Source of the DNA: Actinobacteria bacterium OK074
GTDB taxonomy: Bacteria; Actinomycetota; Actinomycetes; Streptomycetales; Streptomycetaceae
DNA: 40,945 nucleotides
Reading direction: 5' to 3'
Assembly (NCBI GenBank): GCA_001298575.1
Contig: LJCV01000299.1
Coordinates: 1 to 40,945 of the forward strand
Made by a program: the position numbers and the translations under genes. Position 1 is the first letter of the stretch. Each line of letters starts with the position of its first letter. Below the pieces are notes generated by a model. It saw only the letters and a list, made by a program, of their open reading frames with translations, had not been told where the DNA came from and made no database searches. Positions 1 to 8,630 of the stretch are shown here, one piece after another.

Positions 1-235
1 GGGGTTGCTCGCGCCGTTCCCCGCGCCCCCGTTCGCCTGCGGCGGGCCGCCCCATGAGGCCGGGGCGCTTGTTCGTTGGCGAGTGCCGGTTGTCGTGCGT
101 TGCTCGCGCCGTTCCCCGCGCCCCCGTTCGCCTGCGGCGGGCCGCCCAATGAGGCCGGGGCGCTTGTTCGTTGGCGAGTGCCGGTTGTCGCGGGTTGCTC
201 GCGCCGTTCCCCGCGCCCCTATTCGCCTGCGGCGT
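1..235. repeat. 95-bp tandem repeat, about 2.4 copies
   Basis: Copies begin at 4, 99 and 194, each with GTTGCTCGCGCCGTTCC. The first two are nearly identical over 95 bp; the third is cut off near 234, next to the end of the reductase gene. The GTTCCCCGCGCCCC core resembles short repeats common in Streptomyces intergenic DNA. The unit is not a multiple of three and no convincing protein is encoded. Confidence 0.85.
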
Positions 236-1286
236 GGGGTGCCTGAGCTGGTTGTGTAAGCGATTGTGATGTTGTTTCTGCCTCGTCTGCCAGGCGGACC
301 AGGTCGCTCACCGGTAGGGAACCCGCTGGTTTTCGTTCCCTCGCGAAGGTGTTGGCCAGGTTCTGGAGGAGGGTGTTCAGGGGGGTCGGTACGTTGTGCA
401 GACGGCCCAGTAGGGTGATTTCGCCGTTGAGGTAGTCGGCCTCGATCGTTCCTGTGCCGCGGGTCAGGGACTGCCAGGAGGAGCCGCCGCCGCGTACGGC
501 GTTCTCCCCTGCCAGGGCGACCAGTTCGACCTTGTCGCCGCGTGCGGTGCGTTGTTCCTCTTCGGTCGCGTGGGGGATGCCCGCGGCGGACAGGACCCTC
601 TCGCCCTCCGCCCGCACCCTCGCGTACAGGGCCAGGGCCTCGTCGTTGCCGAGGACGACCCCGGCGACCGCCTCGATGGCGTTGACGAGGTTGCCGAGGA
701 GTTTGGCGTACTGCCAGCGGGTGACGTCGGGGGTGACCGGGGCCTCGAAGTGGGCCTTCTCCAGGTCCGCGGCGATCAGGCGGGCGGTCTCGTCCGTGCC
801 GTGCGGGTAGCGGCCCAGGTGGAGGATGCCGGTGAGCGGGCTGCCCGCCGCGGAGACCACGCCGGGTTCGACGAAGGTGGACGGCAGCCAGACGCAGACG
901 CCGTACACCCGGCGGAACCGGCGCAGCGCCAGGCGCTGGCTCTCCACCCCGTTCTGCGCGCAGACCAGGGGCAGTCGCTCCGCCGCCGTGCCGCCGCCGG
1001 ACACGGGGGCCGGGCCCCAGGTCGCCAGCGCGTCTTCGCTGTCCTGGGTCTTGACGGCGAGGACGAGGACGTCGTCGGGGCGGAGTTCGCCGAGTGCGCC
1101 GGGACCGTCGACGGTGGGCAGCCGGTAGGTGAACTCGCCGTCGGGTACCCGTAGTTGCAGCCCGCGTTCGGTGAGCGCCGCGTACTGCGTCCCCCGCGCG
1201 ACCAGCACGACCTCGTGTCCGGCCCCGGCCAGCCGGCCGCCGAGCGTACCGCCGACCGCCCCTGCTCCGATGATGATGTAGCGCAT
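219..1286 (-). CDS. panE: 2-dehydropantoate 2-reductase family protein
   Basis: NADPH-dependent ketopantoate reductase (cytoplasmic, coenzyme A/pantothenate pathway) or a close relative. The N-terminal Rossmann fold has GAGAVGG at residues 7-13 straight after the start. A conserved QNG lies at 111-113, and the catalytic-type segment KLLGNLVNAIEA begins at 195, with Lys195, Asn199 and Asn202 as candidate active-site residues. The ATG at 1286 is chosen because the glycine-rich loop follows it directly; the open frame extends upstream but without similarity. At about 355 residues it is longer than the usual 300, mostly through a loose C-terminus. Several ketopantoate-reductase-like proteins act on other 2-oxo acids, so the family is firm and the substrate less so. 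It lies 86 bp downstream of the DUF1697 gene on the same strand. Confidence 0.88.
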   Translation of the reverse strand: MRYIIIGAGAVGGTLGGRLAGAGHEVVLVARGTQYAALTERGLQLRVPDGEFTYRLPTVDGPGALGELRPDDVLVLAVKTQDSEDALATWGPAPVSGGGTAAERLPLVCAQNGVESQRLALRRFRRVYGVCVWLPSTFVEPGVVSAAGSPLTGILHLGRYPHGTDETARLIAADLEKAHFEAPVTPDVTRWQYAKLLGNLVNAIEAVAGVVLGNDEALALYARVRAEGERVLSAAGIPHATEEEQRTARGDKVELVALAGENAVRGGGSSWQSLTRGTGTIEADYLNGEITLLGRLHNVPTPLNTLLQNLANTFARERKPAGSLPVSDLVRLADEAETTSQSLTQPAQAPHAAGE

Positions 1287-1372
1287 GCCGACCAGCCTCG
1301 CACAGTCGTGTGTAGGCGCCATGAAATCGTGGGCGAGACCTTTGATCTGCTGGAGCTGTCGGACCGGCCGCC

Positions 1373-1939
1373 TCAGCGGCCGGACGGCTCCCCCTCGGTC
1401 AACTCCACCAGTTTCACCACGGTGTTCCAGTTGCGGGTGGTGGCGATCAGACCTTTGAGCAGGCGCGGCCTCGACAGGGTCTCGGCCAGCTTGGAGCGGC
1501 CAAGGCCGTCGGGGGCGTAGAGGTACAGCACGCGGTCGCCGAGCCGGAAGTCCTCCGGCGCGAAGGCGGCGCGGTCGAGCCCCGTGAAGCGTTCCTCGGT
1601 AACCGGTTTCGAAAAGTACGTCACGTGCAGTTGCTTCGCCTCCAGTTCGGCGGCCGGGAAGGGGCACGCCTCCCGGACGGCCCGCAGGTACGCGTGGTCG
1701 CGCACCAGTACGTCGACGTCGAAACCGAAGTGCTTCTCGATGGCCCGCGAGATCTCCGCCGCCAGGGACTCCTCGTCACCCGTCTCGGCCGTGAACACCG
1801 CGTTGCCGCTCTGGAGGTAGGTGGCCGTGCCCGTGTACCCGAGCCCCTGCAACAGCGAGCGCAGTTCGGCCATGGGGACCTTCTTGTTGCCGCCCACGTT
1901 GATCCCGCGCAGCAACGCCGCATACGTCGTCATGTACAC
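1373..1939 (-). CDS. DUF1697 domain protein
   Basis: A 188-residue protein matching DUF1697 along its whole length. The family's opening signature YAALLRGINVGG, then KKVPMAEL and TYLQSGNAVF, lies in the first 50 residues. No signal peptide or membrane segment is visible, so it is probably cytoplasmic. The biochemical function of DUF1697 is unknown to me. Two in-frame ATGs (residues 1 and 3) compete for the start. It is followed on the same strand by the reductase and may share its transcript. The divergent MMPL gene begins 269 bp away. Confidence 0.87.
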   Translation of the reverse strand: MYMTTYAALLRGINVGGNKKVPMAELRSLLQGLGYTGTATYLQSGNAVFTAETGDEESLAAEISRAIEKHFGFDVDVLVRDHAYLRAVREACPFPAAELEAKQLHVTYFSKPVTEERFTGLDRAAFAPEDFRLGDRVLYLYAPDGLGRSKLAETLSRPRLLKGLIATTRNWNTVVKLVELTEGEPSGR

Positions 1940-2208
1940 ACCTTAGATCGCGAGGCACCCCCGGGCCCGGGCAGGCACGCCTGGCAGCGCACGGGCCACG
2001 ACCCTGAGTCCCGGCCCCGAGAACCCCTGATACGTGTAGGGGCCCGTGATCCTCCCTGACGTCGAGATCCCCCGGTCCGTACGGATGAGCCGGGGCCCTA
2101 CCGGTTCATCGATCAGCACGAGGAGCAGCGCTTATCCGGCCCATACGTTCATGGTGACGGGCGGCGGCACCAGGTCGCCGCCGTACAGCAGGGGGAGACA
2201 CATCCGTC
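1940..2208. promoter_or_regulatory. divergent intergenic region, DUF1697 / MMPL
   Basis: A 269-bp gap between divergently transcribed genes, so it should hold promoters for both. A purine-rich ribosome site (GGGGGAGA, 2191-2198) sits 10 bp before the MMPL ATG at 2209. I could not assign -35/-10 boxes with confidence, and saw no regulator half-sites. Confidence 0.4.
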
Positions 2209-4467
2209 ATGGCGAACGGAGAAACACGCGTGCGTGGCCTGGCCGCACGGGCCGGTGGCTGGAGCGCCCGGCACCGCTGGGCGGCGGTCGGCATCTGGGT
2301 GCTGTTCGTGGTGCTGGCCCTCGGGCTCGGCTCGGCGGCCGGTCAGGTCGACGTGAAGGACAGCCAGCAGCTCAAGGGGGAGACCAGTCGGGCCGCCCGG
2401 ATCATCGAGGACGCCGGGATCGACGAACCGGCCGGGGAGACCGTCCTCGTCCAGGCGAGGACGGCGGCCGGAAAAGCCACCGACAGCGGTTTCCGCGCCG
2501 CCGTCGCCGATGTCGTCACCGCGGTCCGGGGCACCGGGGAGGTCAAGAACGTCAAGTCCCCGTACGACACCGGGACGATCTCCAAGGACGGCCGCAGCGC
2601 GCTCGTCCAGTTCGACCTGCGCGGCGACGCCGAGAACGCCGCCGACCGGGTGCAGCCCGTGCTCGACGCGGTCAAGGGCGTCGCGGGCGACCACGGCGGC
2701 CTCCGGATCGAGGAGGTCGGCAGCGCGAGCATCCAGAAAACTTACGACAACGCTTTCGGCGACGATTTCCAGAAGGCCGAGTACTCCGCCGTACCCGTGG
2801 CCCTCGGCATCCTGCTGATCGCGTTCGGCGCGCTGGTGGCCGCGCTGCTGCCGGTCGGGCTGGCGCTGACCGCGATCTTCGCGACGACCGGGCTGATGGC
2901 CCTGGTCAGCCATCTGATGCCGATGGGTGATGTCGCCAACTCGGTGATGCTGCTGGTGGGTCTGGCCGTCGGCGTCGACTACTGCCTGTTCTACGTCCGC
3001 CGCGAGCGCGAGGAGCGGGCCGCGGGCCGGGACGCGGAGACCGCGCTGCGGGTGGCGGCGGCCACCAGCGGGCGGGCGATCATCGTCTCGGGGGTGACGG
3101 TGTGCGTGGCGATGGCCGGCATGCTGTTCACCGGTCTGCCCGACTTCGAGAGCATGGGCCTGGCCTCGCTGATCGTGGTGGCCGTGGCCATGGTGGGGTC
3201 GGTGACCGTGCTGCCCGCGCTGCTCTCGCTGCTCGGCGACCGCGTCGACAAGGGCCGACTGCCCTTCCTCAACCGGTCCCGTCGGCAGGCCGGTCCGCGT
3301 CCGATGGAGGGCAGCCGTTTCTGGAAGCGGATACTGCGCGTGGTCCTGGCCCGGCCCCTGGTGTCGATCGTCGTCGCGACGGGCGCCCTGCTCGCTGTCG
3401 CGGCGCCCGCGCTCGGCATGAAGACCCAGAACCTCACCCTCGACCAGGAGTTCGGCAGCTCACTGCCGATCGTGCAGACGTACGACCGCGTCAACGCGGC
3501 CTTCCCGGGCGGCTCGGAACCGGCCACGGTGGTGGTGAAGGCGAAGGACGTCGAGGCACCGGAGGTGCGGGACGCGATCACCGCGTTCAAGCGGCAGGCC
3601 GTGGACTCGGGTGCCTCGCGCGGCCCGGTCGACACCACGACGTACCGGAAGCAGAACGTGGTCTTCATCAACGTCCCCCTCGTCGGCGGCTCGGACCTCG
3701 ACCGGGCGGGCCGGAGCCTGGACCTCGTCCGCGACCAGGTGCGCCCCGCAACACTCGGGAAAGTGGCGGGAGTTGAGGCCCCGGTGACCGGCGAGGTCGC
3801 GGGCTCGAAGGACTTCAACGACCAACTGGCGGGCTCGGTGGCCCCGGTGTTCGCGTTCGTCGTCGTCTTCGCCTTCCTGCTGATGCTGCTCTCGTTCCGT
3901 TCTCTCACCATCGCGATCACGTCGATCGTGCTCAACCTGCTGTCGGTGGGCGCGGCTTACGGCATCCTCGTCGCCGTCTTCCAGCACGGCTGGGGCGCCT
4001 CGCTGGTGGGCGCGCACGGGGTGGGCGCCATCATCACCTGGCTGCCGCTGTTCCTGTTCGTGATCCTCTTCGGGCTGAGCATGGACTACCACGTGTTCGT
4101 GGTCTCGCGGATCCGCGAGGCGTACCTGCGCGGTCGTACGACGAAGGACGCGATCACGCACGGGGTGGTCACCACGGCGGGGGTGGTCACCAGCGCCGCG
4201 GTCATCATGGTCGCCGTCTTCGCGATCTTCGGGACGCTGTCCATGCAGTCCATGAAGCAGATGGGCGTGGGCCTGGCGGCCGCGGTGCTCATCGACGCGA
4301 CGGTCATCCGGGGTGTGCTGCTCCCGGCGGTGATGGCCCTGCTCGGCGAACGCAACTGGTACCTGCCGAAGTGGCTGCACCGTCTGCCGGACCTCACGCA
4401 CGACGAGTCGGCGGAGGCCCCGGCCACGCCCGCGGCGCGGGGTGAGGACGAGCGGCTGCGGGTCTGA
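2209..4467 (+). CDS. MMPL family RND transporter
   Basis: A 752-residue inner-membrane exporter of the MmpL/ActII-ORF3 type. It has the two-fold repeat of the family: an N-terminal membrane helix near residues 24-44, an extracytoplasmic domain to about 190, helices 2-6 (about 195-340), a second helix-loop unit from about 385, and helices 8-12 (about 545-720). The proton-relay Asp-Tyr pairs are visible in GVDYCLFYVRRERE and GLSMDYHVFVVSRIRE. Family members move lipids, polyketides or drugs; the substrate cannot be read here. The ATG at 2209 has a good ribosome site. No regulator is adjacent. Two strong hairpins lie downstream (4515-4598). Confidence 0.93.
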   Translation: MANGETRVRGLAARAGGWSARHRWAAVGIWVLFVVLALGLGSAAGQVDVKDSQQLKGETSRAARIIEDAGIDEPAGETVLVQARTAAGKATDSGFRAAVADVVTAVRGTGEVKNVKSPYDTGTISKDGRSALVQFDLRGDAENAADRVQPVLDAVKGVAGDHGGLRIEEVGSASIQKTYDNAFGDDFQKAEYSAVPVALGILLIAFGALVAALLPVGLALTAIFATTGLMALVSHLMPMGDVANSVMLLVGLAVGVDYCLFYVRREREERAAGRDAETALRVAAATSGRAIIVSGVTVCVAMAGMLFTGLPDFESMGLASLIVVAVAMVGSVTVLPALLSLLGDRVDKGRLPFLNRSRRQAGPRPMEGSRFWKRILRVVLARPLVSIVVATGALLAVAAPALGMKTQNLTLDQEFGSSLPIVQTYDRVNAAFPGGSEPATVVVKAKDVEAPEVRDAITAFKRQAVDSGASRGPVDTTTYRKQNVVFINVPLVGGSDLDRAGRSLDLVRDQVRPATLGKVAGVEAPVTGEVAGSKDFNDQLAGSVAPVFAFVVVFAFLLMLLSFRSLTIAITSIVLNLLSVGAAYGILVAVFQHGWGASLVGAHGVGAIITWLPLFLFVILFGLSMDYHVFVVSRIREAYLRGRTTKDAITHGVVTTAGVVTSAAVIMVAVFAIFGTLSMQSMKQMGVGLAAAVLIDATVIRGVLLPAVMALLGERNWYLPKWLHRLPDLTHDESAEAPATPAARGEDERLRV

Positions 4468-4514
4468 ACCCGGCAGCGGCCGGGGCAGCCGGCTGAGGCC
4501 GGGGGCTGAACTCG

Positions 4515-4552
4515 GCAGCTCCGCAGGGCCTGTTGAAGCCCTGCGGAGCTGC
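4515..4552. terminator. perfect 15-bp-stem hairpin after MMPL
   Basis: GCAGCTCCGCAGGGC (4515-4529) and GCCCTGCGGAGCTGC (4538-4552) are perfect inverted repeats around an 8-nt loop. No U-run follows, as is usual for actinobacterial terminators. It lies 48 bp after the MMPL stop and probably ends that transcript. Confidence 0.8.
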
Positions 4553-4561
4553 GCCTGGGCC

Positions 4562-4598
4562 GAGGGTCCGTCGACTCCGGGGGAGCCGACGGGCCCTC
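4562..4598. terminator. second hairpin downstream of MMPL
   Basis: GAGGGTCCGTCG (4562-4573) pairs with CGACGGGCCCTC (4587-4598) with one G-U pair and a 13-nt loop, followed by TT. It stands in tandem with the hairpin at 4515. The rest of the 322-bp gap (4468-4789) shows no coding sequence; the promoter of the next gene presumably lies in 4600-4780. Confidence 0.65.
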
Positions 4599-4789
4599 TT
4601 CGGCACCGAAGCGGCGTCATCGCCGAAGCAGCGTCGTCGCTAAAGCGTTTTCGCGCGTGTTTCAGCGCAGGAGCGCCTCGTGCGACCGTGACCACCGCTC
4701 CGGTGGGATCCGGCCGCGTGAATGCGAGACTGACGCCCGTACGAACGCGGGCAGCACCACGGGCAGAACGCAGAACACGGAGTTGGACG

Positions 4790-5653
4790 ATGGACGAGGC
4801 ACAAGCGCGGGACGTACTGGCCGCGGCGGGCGTGCTGCCGGCTGCGGCGGGCGGCGCGCGACTCCTCTCCCTGGGCGAGAACGCGGTGTTCGCCGCCGGT
4901 GACCTGGTGGTCAAGGTGGGCCGGGACGCCGAACTCCTCGACCGGGCGCGGCGGGAGCTGGACATCGCGCTCTGGCTCGCCGAGGCGGACGTCCCCGCGG
5001 TGCGGGCCGCCGAGCCCAAGCCGCGCCTGGTGGACGGCCACCCGGTGACGGTGTGGCACCGGCTGCCCGACGCCGTACGGCCCGCCGAACCGCGTGACCT
5101 GGCCGAGTTGCTGCGCGTGGTGCACGCGCTGCCCGCCCCCGCCTTCGCGCTGCCGCCGCGCGAACTGCTCGGCGGGGTGGAGCGCTGGCTGCGGCTCGCG
5201 GGCGAGGCGATCGACCCGGCGGACGCGGCGTATCTGCGCGCGCGGCGCGACGGTTTCGCGACGGCCGCGGCGGCGCTCATCCCGCACCTGCCGCCGGGCC
5301 CGATCCACGGCGACGCGCTGCCCCGCAACGTGCACGTCGGCCCGGCCGGTCCGGTCCTGGTCGACCTGGAGACCTTCTCCGCCGACCTGCGCGAGCACGA
5401 CCTGGTGGTCATGGCCCTGTCCCGCGACCGCTACGGGCTCCCGGCCGAGGCGTACGACGCGTTCACGGCGGCGTACGGCTGGGACGTGCGCGCGTGGGAG
5501 GGCTGTGCCGTGCTGCGCGGTGCCCGCGAGACGGCGAGTTGCGCGTGGGTGGCCCAGCACGCGCCCAGCAACCCCAAGGCGCGGGCCGAGTTCGAGCGCC
5601 GGGTGGCGTCCCTGCGGGACGGGGACGAGTCGGTGCGCTGGTACCCGTTCTGA
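4790..5653 (+). CDS. phosphotransferase family protein (APH fold), intact active site
   Basis: A 287-residue aminoglycoside/choline-kinase-like enzyme that would transfer ATP gamma-phosphate to an unidentified small molecule. Kinase elements are in order: Lys42 in LVVKVG, Glu56 in the following helix, Brenner motif HGDALPRN (His173, Asp175, Asn180) and metal-binding Asp192 in VLVDLE. The ATG at 4790 is preferred because GGAG (4779-4782) precedes it by 7 nt and the conserved N-lobe starts there; the open frame upstream shows no similarity. It ends 31 bp from the convergent LysR gene. Its nearest functional contrast is the APH-fold gene at 23420-24343, which lacks both aspartates. I see no link to antibiotic resistance. 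Confidence 0.85.
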   Translation: MDEAQARDVLAAAGVLPAAAGGARLLSLGENAVFAAGDLVVKVGRDAELLDRARRELDIALWLAEADVPAVRAAEPKPRLVDGHPVTVWHRLPDAVRPAEPRDLAELLRVVHALPAPAFALPPRELLGGVERWLRLAGEAIDPADAAYLRARRDGFATAAAALIPHLPPGPIHGDALPRNVHVGPAGPVLVDLETFSADLREHDLVVMALSRDRYGLPAEAYDAFTAAYGWDVRAWEGCAVLRGARETASCAWVAQHAPSNPKARAEFERRVASLRDGDESVRWYPF

Positions 5654-5684
5654 GGGACGACCACGGGCCCGGGGCGGACACCGG

Positions 5685-6692
5685 TCAAGAACGGTCGACT
5701 CCCCCGCCCTCATCGGCTCCCCCGCGCTCATCGGCTCCCCCGAGTTCGTCGCTTCCGCCGCGTTCGCCGGTCTCGCCGCGTCCGTCGGCTCCCCCGCGTT
5801 CCCTGATCCCGCGGGCCACGGTGCGCAGTTCGGTGAGGACCGTGCGGACCGCCGTGCGGGCGGTGCGTTCCGGGCGGTGCAGGGCGTCGATGTCGCGGCT
5901 GGCCTGGACGCCGTCGAGCGGTCTGAGGACCAGTTCGGGGTGGCGGCGCATCGTCCAGCGCGGCATCAGGGCGATGCCTCCCCCCGCGGCGACGGCCTCG
6001 GCGACCACCGCGAACTCGTTGATCCGGTGGACCAGCCGCAGCGGGCTGCCCGCCGCCGCGGCGATGGCCTCGATGGTCGCCATGACCGGGAACCCGTCGT
6101 GCACGGTGATCCACGGCTCCCCCGCCACGTCCGCCGGGCGCAGCCGTTCCCGGTCGGCCAGGCGGTGACAGGCTGGAAGGGCCACGTCGAGCGGCTCGCG
6201 CAGCAGCGTCGTCGCGGTCACCGACCGCGGCCACGGCGGCGCGTGGACGAGGCGGTGCGCGAGGACGAGGTCGTACTCCCTGGTCAGCCGCGGGAAGTCC
6301 TGCTGCGGAACGTCCTCGTCGGCGAGCGTGAGGAGGGGCCCGTCCGGTGCGGCCAGGGCCCGCAGCAGCGGCGGGAAGAACGTCGCCGCCGCGCTGTGGA
6401 AGGCCGCGACCGAGACCTCGCCGTCGGGCCGGCCCAGGTAGTCGTCGACGGTGTGCCGGGCGCGCGCCAGCGCCGACTCGACCTCGATCGCCGCACCGGC
6501 CAGGGCCTGCCCGGCGTCCGTGAGCACCAGACGGCGGCCCTGGCGTTCGGTGAGCGGGACCGGGATCGCCCGTTGCAGCAGCCGCAGTTGCTGGGAGATC
6601 GCGGACGGCGTCACCAGGAGCGCCTCGGCGACCGCGGTGACGCTGCCGAGTTCGCCCAGCTCCCGCAGGATCCGCAGCTGCCGTTCGTCCAC
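5685..6692 (-). CDS. LysR family transcriptional regulator
   Basis: A 335-residue LysR-type regulator. The winged helix-turn-helix covers residues about 3-62 (SVTAVAEALLVTPSAISQQLRLL), followed by the linker helix and a periplasmic-binding-protein-like effector domain. It is divergent from the EamA permease at 6772, the usual arrangement for a regulator controlling its neighbour and itself. The last 40 residues are a low-complexity Gly/Ala/Asp/Arg tail of GGADE- and RGG-like units, encoded by imperfect GGCTCCCCCG repeats at 5700-5800. That tail is probably a recent expansion outside the fold. Confidence 0.9.
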   Translation of the reverse strand: MDERQLRILRELGELGSVTAVAEALLVTPSAISQQLRLLQRAIPVPLTERQGRRLVLTDAGQALAGAAIEVESALARARHTVDDYLGRPDGEVSVAAFHSAAATFFPPLLRALAAPDGPLLTLADEDVPQQDFPRLTREYDLVLAHRLVHAPPWPRSVTATTLLREPLDVALPACHRLADRERLRPADVAGEPWITVHDGFPVMATIEAIAAAAGSPLRLVHRINEFAVVAEAVAAGGGIALMPRWTMRRHPELVLRPLDGVQASRDIDALHRPERTARTAVRTVLTELRTVARGIRERGGADGRGETGERGGSDELGGADERGGADEGGGVDRS

Positions 6693-6771
6693 GCGTCCAG
6701 TGTAGGCGCCGGATGTAGGACTGCTTAAAGATCGCTTTAGAAGCTGGTACTGGGCTTCACGGTCGCTGTGG
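6693..6771. promoter_or_regulatory. LysR-permease divergent promoter/operator region
   Basis: The 79-bp gap contains GCTTAAAG...CTTTAGAAGC around 6721-6742, an AT-rich imperfect dyad that stands out from the surrounding GC-rich sequence. LysR regulators normally bind such dyads (T-N11-A type) between divergent genes. That it is the operator is inference. Confidence 0.45.
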
Positions 6772-7710
6772 GTGCACGGTGGGCGGGTGCCCGATTCCCG
6801 TCGTACCGATGCGATACTCCTGCTGGTCGCGCTCGTCTGGGGTTCCAGTTATCTCTCCGCCCAGACCGCCACCTCCGTCCTGCCCGTCCTGGTCGTTCTC
6901 TTCGCGCGGTACGCGCTCTCGGCGCTGTCGGCGCTGTTCGCGGTCGTCTGTCTCGGGCCGCCCCGGTGGACCCGCGCGGAGCTGCGCGCCGGCATCCCGC
7001 TCGGGATCACGCAGGCCGTCGTCCTGGTCGTCGAGACGTACGGCGTGGCCCACACGAGCGCCGCCAACGCCGGTCTGATCATCAGCCTCACCATCGTCCT
7101 CACCCCGCTCCTGGACCGGCACGGCCACCGCTCCGGTCCGCCGCCCGTCTTCTACGCCGCCGCCGGCGTCTGTCTCCTGGCCGTCGCCCTCCTGATGTCC
7201 GGCAACGGCTTCCACGCGCCCCGCTCGGGCGATCTGCTGATGCTGGCCGCGGCGGTGATACGCGCCGGCCATGTCGTCCTGGTCGGCAGGCTCACCGCAC
7301 GCCGGCCGGTCCGTCCGCTGCACCTGACGGCGGTGCAGACCCTGGTCGGTACGGCCCTGTTCGTGGTGCCCGCCGCGCACGGGCTGCCGGAGCTGGCCCG
7401 GGCGAGCGGCGCGACCTGGGCGCAGCTCACGTATCTCGCCCTGTTCTGCAGCGTGTTCGCGTTCCTCGCGCAGACCTGGGCGGTGCAGCGGACCTCCGCC
7501 GGGCGGGCGAGCCTGCTCCTGGGCACCGAGCCGGTCTGGGCGGCCTTGGTGGGCGCGACCTTCGGCGGCGACCACTTCACCCCGCTCACCGCCCTGGGCG
7601 CGGCCCTGCTGGTCGCGGGCACCTACTGGGGCCAGGCGGTGGAGCGCGCCCACCGCGCCGGGCTCACACCGCTGCCCGCGCCCGAACCCGCCCGCGGCGT
7701 ACCCGTCTAG
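6772..7710 (+). CDS. EamA/DMT family permease
   Basis: A drug/metabolite-transporter superfamily permease of about 312 residues with roughly ten hydrophobic helices in two EamA repeats (about 12-140 and 150-290). The EamA-like segments LVALVWGSSYL near the start and LLGTEPVWAALVGATFGGD in the second repeat fit the family. GTG at 6772 or GTG at 6787 could be the start; the first helix follows either. It is probably controlled by the divergent LysR regulator and likely exports a metabolite, but the substrate is unknown. It ends 11 bp from the convergent exonuclease, inside a 15-bp tandem duplication. Confidence 0.88.
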   Translation: MHGGRVPDSRRTDAILLLVALVWGSSYLSAQTATSVLPVLVVLFARYALSALSALFAVVCLGPPRWTRAELRAGIPLGITQAVVLVVETYGVAHTSAANAGLIISLTIVLTPLLDRHGHRSGPPPVFYAAAGVCLLAVALLMSGNGFHAPRSGDLLMLAAAVIRAGHVVLVGRLTARRPVRPLHLTAVQTLVGTALFVVPAAHGLPELARASGATWAQLTYLALFCSVFAFLAQTWAVQRTSAGRASLLLGTEPVWAALVGATFGGDHFTPLTALGAALLVAGTYWGQAVERAHRAGLTPLPAPEPARGVPV

Positions 7711-7736
7711 ACGCCCTGCTCCTAGACGCCCTGCTC
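7707..7736. repeat. 15-bp tandem duplication over convergent stop codons
   Basis: CTAGACGCCCTGCTC occurs twice back to back (7707-7721, 7722-7736). The first copy holds the TAG of the EamA gene; the second holds the reverse-strand TAG of the exonuclease. Because the unit is 15 bp, the duplication keeps the exonuclease frame. Confidence 0.9.
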
Positions 7737-8507
7737 CACCGGCTCCCGCAAGGGCCACGTCCCGTCCACCACCGCGTCGGGTGTGCCCTTGCGGCGCAGG
7801 AACGCCTGGAAGTCCGCCGCCCAGGCCGCGTACCACTCGATCTGACGGCGGTGCAGCTCCGCCGGGCCGAGGGCGGCGACCTTGGGGTGGCGGCCGGCTA
7901 TCGCGATTGCGAGCCGGGCCGCGGCCAGGGCGTCCGCCGAGGCGTCGTGCGCCGACTCCAGCGCCACTCCGTACTCCGCGCAGACCGCTTCGAGGTTGCG
8001 CTTCCCGCGCCGGTAGCGGTCGACTTCGCGGTCGATCGTGTACGGGTCGATCACCGGGGAGGGCACCGGTCCGCCCGGCTCCTGCCCGGTGTCCTGCCCG
8101 GTGTCCTGCCCGGCGTCCGGTCCGACGTCCTGTCCGGTCAGGCGGTCGCGCAGGGACGGCAGGCCGTGGCGGCGGAGTTCGGCGCCCAGGAGCGTGAGAT
8201 CGAAGGCCGCGTTGTACGCGACGACCGGGACGCCCGCCCGCCAGTAGCCGGTGAGGACGTCCGCGAGTTCGTCGGCGACGCGGTCCGGGGCGCCGCCCTC
8301 GGCCGCCGCCCGTTCGTTGGTGATGCCGTGCACGGCGACCGCGTCGGCCGGGATCTCCACGCCCGGATCGGCCAGCCATTCGCGGTGCCCGAGCCGTTCG
8401 CCGTCCCGGACCTCGATCACCGCCCCCGTGACGATGCGTGCCTCGTACGGATCCGTCCCGGTCGTCTCCAGGTCGAAGCCGACGAGCAGTTCACGGTGCC
8501 AGGTCAT
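7722..8507 (-). CDS. DEDDh 3'-5' exonuclease (DnaQ-like)
   Basis: A 261-residue exonuclease of the RNase T/DnaQ fold. Exo I is FDLETTG (Asp12, Glu14), Exo II lies around VVAYNAAFD, and Exo III is HDASAD, giving the DEDDh set of two-metal-ion acids. The ATG at 8507 follows AGGGGGA at ideal spacing. It could act in DNA repair or RNA trimming; it is not fused to a polymerase and has no helicase domain. An insert of repeated D-T-G-Q units near residues 130-150 is encoded by 12-bp repeats (about 8085-8135), lies outside the catalytic motifs and is likely a flexible loop. Confidence 0.9.
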   Translation of the reverse strand: MTWHRELLVGFDLETTGTDPYEARIVTGAVIEVRDGERLGHREWLADPGVEIPADAVAVHGITNERAAAEGGAPDRVADELADVLTGYWRAGVPVVAYNAAFDLTLLGAELRRHGLPSLRDRLTGQDVGPDAGQDTGQDTGQEPGGPVPSPVIDPYTIDREVDRYRRGKRNLEAVCAEYGVALESAHDASADALAAARLAIAIAGRHPKVAALGPAELHRRQIEWYAAWAADFQAFLRRKGTPDAVVDGTWPLREPVEQGV

Positions 8508-8630
8508 GGCAGGTCCCCCTTCGTACCGGGTGGTGCTTCCCCCGAGTGCCTCCACCCTCCCATGCACCACTGACAATCAGAGGGCCGCGTTCCGCTTACG
8601 GCCGCCCACCCCGCCGACACCCGGGATGTT

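Noticed and set aside
1..235. CRISPR array
   Set aside because: Units are 95 bp with no distinct spacers; repeat sequence is continuous.
3460..5412. 650-codon minus-strand frame opposite MMPL and the kinase
   Set aside because: Antisense shadow; translation is Arg/Ser/Gly-rich and the plus-strand genes have all family motifs.
4790..5653. Aminoglycoside resistance gene
   Set aside because: Only the fold and general motifs match; no evidence of a resistance subfamily.
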